A DNA stretch of 7,240 nt from CAZESH01 sp964514665. GTDB lineage: Bacteria > Bacillota > Bacilli > Paenibacillales > KCTC-25726. Where the stretch lies: the NCBI GenBank assembly GCA_964514665.1, contig CAZESH010000232.1, positions 1 to 7,240 of the forward strand, read 5' to 3'. The translations under genes were made by a program, and so were the position numbers. Positions 5,470 through 7,240 of the stretch are shown piece after piece. Numbering within the stretch: the first letter of the stretch is position 1; each line of letters starts with the position of its first letter. The notes beneath the pieces were generated by a model, which was given only the letters and a program-made list of their open reading frames with translations, had not been told where the DNA came from and did not search any database.

Positions 5470-5663
5470 AGAGGGGGACTGTCGTTTCGGGTTCGACTGC
5501 TTTCCGGCGAGGATGCGTCAACTGTCCAGTCCGAACCTGACAGACCAAGAACCATCGATGATTTGCTTAAAGCGGAGTGTCTCCGACATTCATGGTTCTA
5601 GGTCTCTCAAGTCCTCCCTTTGGCAACGGAAAACAAACTCACCCGAAACGACAATCCCCCTCT
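5470..5663 (-). ncRNA. Candidate structured RNA, copy B of a two-copy dispersed element
   Basis: About 194 nt. The closing stem pairs 5470-5492 with 5641-5663 (23 positions, one A/C at 5479/5654). The second stem is 5499-5506 with 5627-5634 (A/C at 5500/5633). The inner helix is 5535-5555 with 5592-5612 (same C/C and A/A mismatches as copy A, plus A/C at 5537/5610). The 36-nt loop has a perfect GGAG-TGT-CTCC hairpin (5574-5584, plus-strand reading). All A/C oppositions become G-U on the minus strand. Compared with copy A the closing stem keeps its pairing through five double changes, for example A2970-T3132 against T5485-A5648 and C2967-G3135 against T5482-A5651. On the minus strand it would form the 5' leader of the DUF309 mRNA. 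I saw no convincing promoter upstream and no target duplication at its ends. The class is unrecognised. Confidence 0.62.
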
Positions 5664-5690
5664 GCCTTCAGTGAATATCATCCCAAACTC

Positions 5691-5717
5691 GCAATGGATT
5701 CTAGTATTTTCCATCGC
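5691..5717. promoter_or_regulatory. Inverted repeat in the divergent region upstream of the GH18 gene
   Basis: GCAATGGA (5691-5698) and TCCATCGC (5710-5717) are inverted with one mismatch around an 11-nt centre. It lies between the GH18 gene and the divergent copy B/DUF309 unit, so it could be an operator for either. I found no convincing -35/-10 pair for the GH18 gene nearby, so this is only a candidate site. Confidence 0.3.
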
Positions 5718-5774
5718 AACTATTTCTTCCGCATATCGTCTGATAGAGTAAATAGATTTGAAAGAGGGCGAATC

Positions 5775-7240
5775 ATGTTTAAAGGTTTCAAGCACGTTGC
5801 ACTGCTGACACTGATTGCTGCAATGCTGGTCAATCTTCTGCCGGCGGCTTCCGCCTCAGCCAAGGATTTGACGACGAAATACCGCGTTTATCAGTTTAAC
5901 CGTATTGTGATGGAATACGCCGATAAAAACAAGGCCGTAGCCTACGCCAAAACATTGGCGTACAGCCATGTGGAGGAAATTCAGAGCCGCAAATGGCTGT
6001 GGGATAATTTCCCCCGCTACCGCGTCTATCAATATGATAACACACTGCCTGCCTGGCAATTCGCAACGCTTGAGGAAGCGATCCGGGAAGCCAAGAAGTG
6101 GGATCACGCCAGCGTCAGGGACCTGCAGACGACCGGCTGGGTATGGAACAATTATCCGAAAGAGGCCAATTTCCAGGTCTATCAAGGCGACAAGCTGCTT
6201 AAAAAGGGCTCCTTCGACAGCTTGAAATCTGCCGAAAAGGAAGCGAAAAAATGGGCCCGCTCCCATATTATCGATCTGCGGACGAACAAGTGGGTATGGG
6301 ACAACTTAAGCGAACAGGACAAGCAAAATGCCGCTGCCGGCGGGAAAATCTATCAGATGTATATCGAGGGATACACCCAGGATGATTGGAAATATGCCTC
6401 GCTGAAGGAGGCGGTCGGCGCCGCATCGCAGCAGTTCAATGCAGAAATTCTGAACAGCGAAAGCGGAGAAATCGTCTACCGCAACAAAAAGAATTACCAG
6501 ATTGCGATAAACGGGCAATTTGTGCAGGAATTTCATCATTTGACGGAAGCGATCGCCTTTGCCGAAACAAAACCGAATGCCGTTATCTCCACGAATGGAC
6601 GGAAAATCTGGCTAAATATTCCCTATTATCAAGTGTATCAGGGCAATCGCGTCATTCAGCGCTTTAATATGTTTGGCTCCGCGCTCAAATACGCGGTAAA
6701 ATACAGCAACGCTTCGATTCGCACGCTGGACGACGAAATGCTGTGGGACAACAAGCGCAAGCTGATGTATTGGTCTTGGAACGGGGATGCGAAGCCTGAG
6801 GCCATCAAAGCCCAAGTGTCGCAGACGATGGGGCTCGATGTGGACGCTCCCACCTGGTTCCAATTGAGCGACGGGAGCGGCACGCTTGAAGACAAATCCG
6901 ATGCAGCAACCGTAGCCTGGCTGCACGAACAAAATATCGAGGTGCACCCGCTGCTGCACAATTCCTTCGACAGCCAGCTGACTTCTCGTTTTCTCGCCAA
7001 TCCGTCGGCACAGAAGATATTCATTCAAAAATTGGTCTCACGACTGAAGCAAATCGGCGCCGACGGAATCAACGTCGATTTCGAAAGCCTTTCCGGAAGC
7101 GACCGCAGCCGCTTCACCGCGTTTATCAGCCAGTTGGCGGATGCCGCTCACCGGCAAAATCTTGAAGTTTCCATCGATTTGCCGCGCGGCAGCTTGAAGT
7201 GGAATGATAAAACGGCATTCGATCAAGCCAGCTTGTACAG
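5775..7240 (+). CDS. Secreted glycoside hydrolase family 18 protein with six N-terminal repeats, 3'-truncated by window edge
   Basis: The frame is open from ATG 5775 (ribosome binding site AAGAGGG, 6 nt upstream) to the right edge, 488 complete codons. Residues 1-29 are a signal peptide (KGFKH, a hydrophobic core, then ASASA and probable cleavage before K30). Residues about 35-326 hold six diverged repeats. From about 329 (LMYWSWNG) a GH18 barrel begins; its catalytic strand reads DGINVDFE (430-437) with E437 as the proton donor and N433 in place of the usual middle Asp. The same D-x-x-N-x-D-x-E form occurs in YaaH-like spore-coat and cortex GH18 proteins. The enzyme therefore most likely cleaves beta-1,4-linked N-acetylglucosamine-containing wall polymers outside the cell; substrate and timing are not shown by the sequence. 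The barrel's later strands are missing. It is the only plus-strand gene here. Confidence 0.88.
   Translation, partial: MFKGFKHVALLTLIAAMLVNLLPAASASAKDLTTKYRVYQFNRIVMEYADKNKAVAYAKTLAYSHVEEIQSRKWLWDNFPRYRVYQYDNTLPAWQFATLEEAIREAKKWDHASVRDLQTTGWVWNNYPKEANFQVYQGDKLLKKGSFDSLKSAEKEAKKWARSHIIDLRTNKWVWDNLSEQDKQNAAAGGKIYQMYIEGYTQDDWKYASLKEAVGAASQQFNAEILNSESGEIVYRNKKNYQIAINGQFVQEFHHLTEAIAFAETKPNAVISTNGRKIWLNIPYYQVYQGNRVIQRFNMFGSALKYAVKYSNASIRTLDDEMLWDNKRKLMYWSWNGDAKPEAIKAQVSQTMGLDVDAPTWFQLSDGSGTLEDKSDAATVAWLHEQNIEVHPLLHNSFDSQLTSRFLANPSAQKIFIQKLVSRLKQIGADGINVDFESLSGSDRSRFTAFISQLADAAHRQNLEVSIDLPRGSLKWNDKTAFDQASLY
5877..6752 (+). repeat. Six tandem protein repeats of about 45-55 residues in the GH18 protein
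   Basis: The units begin near residues 35, 82, 133, 192, 241 and 285. Each opens with an aromatic strand (YRVYQ, YRVYQ, FQVYQ, IYQMY, YQIAI, YQVYQ), runs through a helix rich in Ala and Lys (such as KAVAYAKTLAYSH), and ends in a Trp-rich turn (KWLWDNFP, GWVWNNYP, KWVWDNLS, degenerate in units 4 and 5, then MLWDN). A strand-helix-strand module used for wall or polymer binding is plausible, but I do not know a named domain for it. Confidence 0.7.

Noticed and set aside
5438..5674. A 78-codon plus-strand frame across structured element copy B
   Set aside because: Copy A does not keep the frame (several one-base length differences), and the pattern of changes follows base pairing rather than codons.
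5856..6266. A 136-codon minus-strand hydrophobic frame
   Set aside because: It is antisense to the GH18 gene, which has a signal peptide, repeats and a catalytic motif in one uninterrupted frame.

Overview
The window looks like chromosomal DNA of an endospore-forming Firmicute, most likely of the Paenibacillaceae. The grounds are a CotE-type spore coat protein, a DUF309 protein, an ArAE-family exporter, a Taq-type M32 carboxypeptidase, strong purine-rich ribosome binding sites and roughly balanced base composition. The family assignment is inference from protein resemblance, not a database search.

Layout, left to right. Five genes lie on the minus strand and one on the plus strand. (1) 1-982 minus: an amidoligase of the phage phiEco32-like COOH-NH2 ligase type, cut by the left edge, with a degenerate ATP-grasp-like N-terminal half. 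(2) 1135-1707 minus: cotE, the outer-coat morphogenetic protein, with a good mother-cell sigma promoter upstream and several hairpins downstream. (3) 1867-2811 minus: an aromatic acid exporter family membrane protein, followed by a clear terminator. (4) 2850-3247: a large imperfect inverted repeat between genes, holding copy A of a structured element. (5) 3257-4777 minus: an M32 carboxypeptidase with its own sigma-A-like promoter. (6) 4900-5436 minus: a DUF309 protein that starts with TTG. (7) 5470-5663: copy B of the structured element, directly in front of the DUF309 gene. (8) 5775-7240 plus: a secreted, multi-repeat GH18 glycosidase cut by the right edge.

The most interesting content is the pair of about 190-nt elements at 2956-3146 and 5470-5663. 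Both fold into a long closing stem, a short 7-8 bp stem and a highly conserved inner helix of about 21-23 bp capped by a 36-38 nt loop. The inner part is almost identical in sequence, while the closing stem differs in sequence and keeps its pairing through at least five compensatory double changes. Every imperfect A/C opposition in the helices on the plus strand becomes a G-U wobble on the minus strand. This points to a functional RNA made from the minus strand. I do not recognise the class.

Functionally the left part is linked to sporulation: cotE, plus an amidoligase that may modify a coat or spore peptide. The middle genes are housekeeping or transport. The right-hand gene acts on the cell wall or spore surface. 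Apart from possible read-through from cotE into the amidoligase gene, the genes appear to be separate transcription units.
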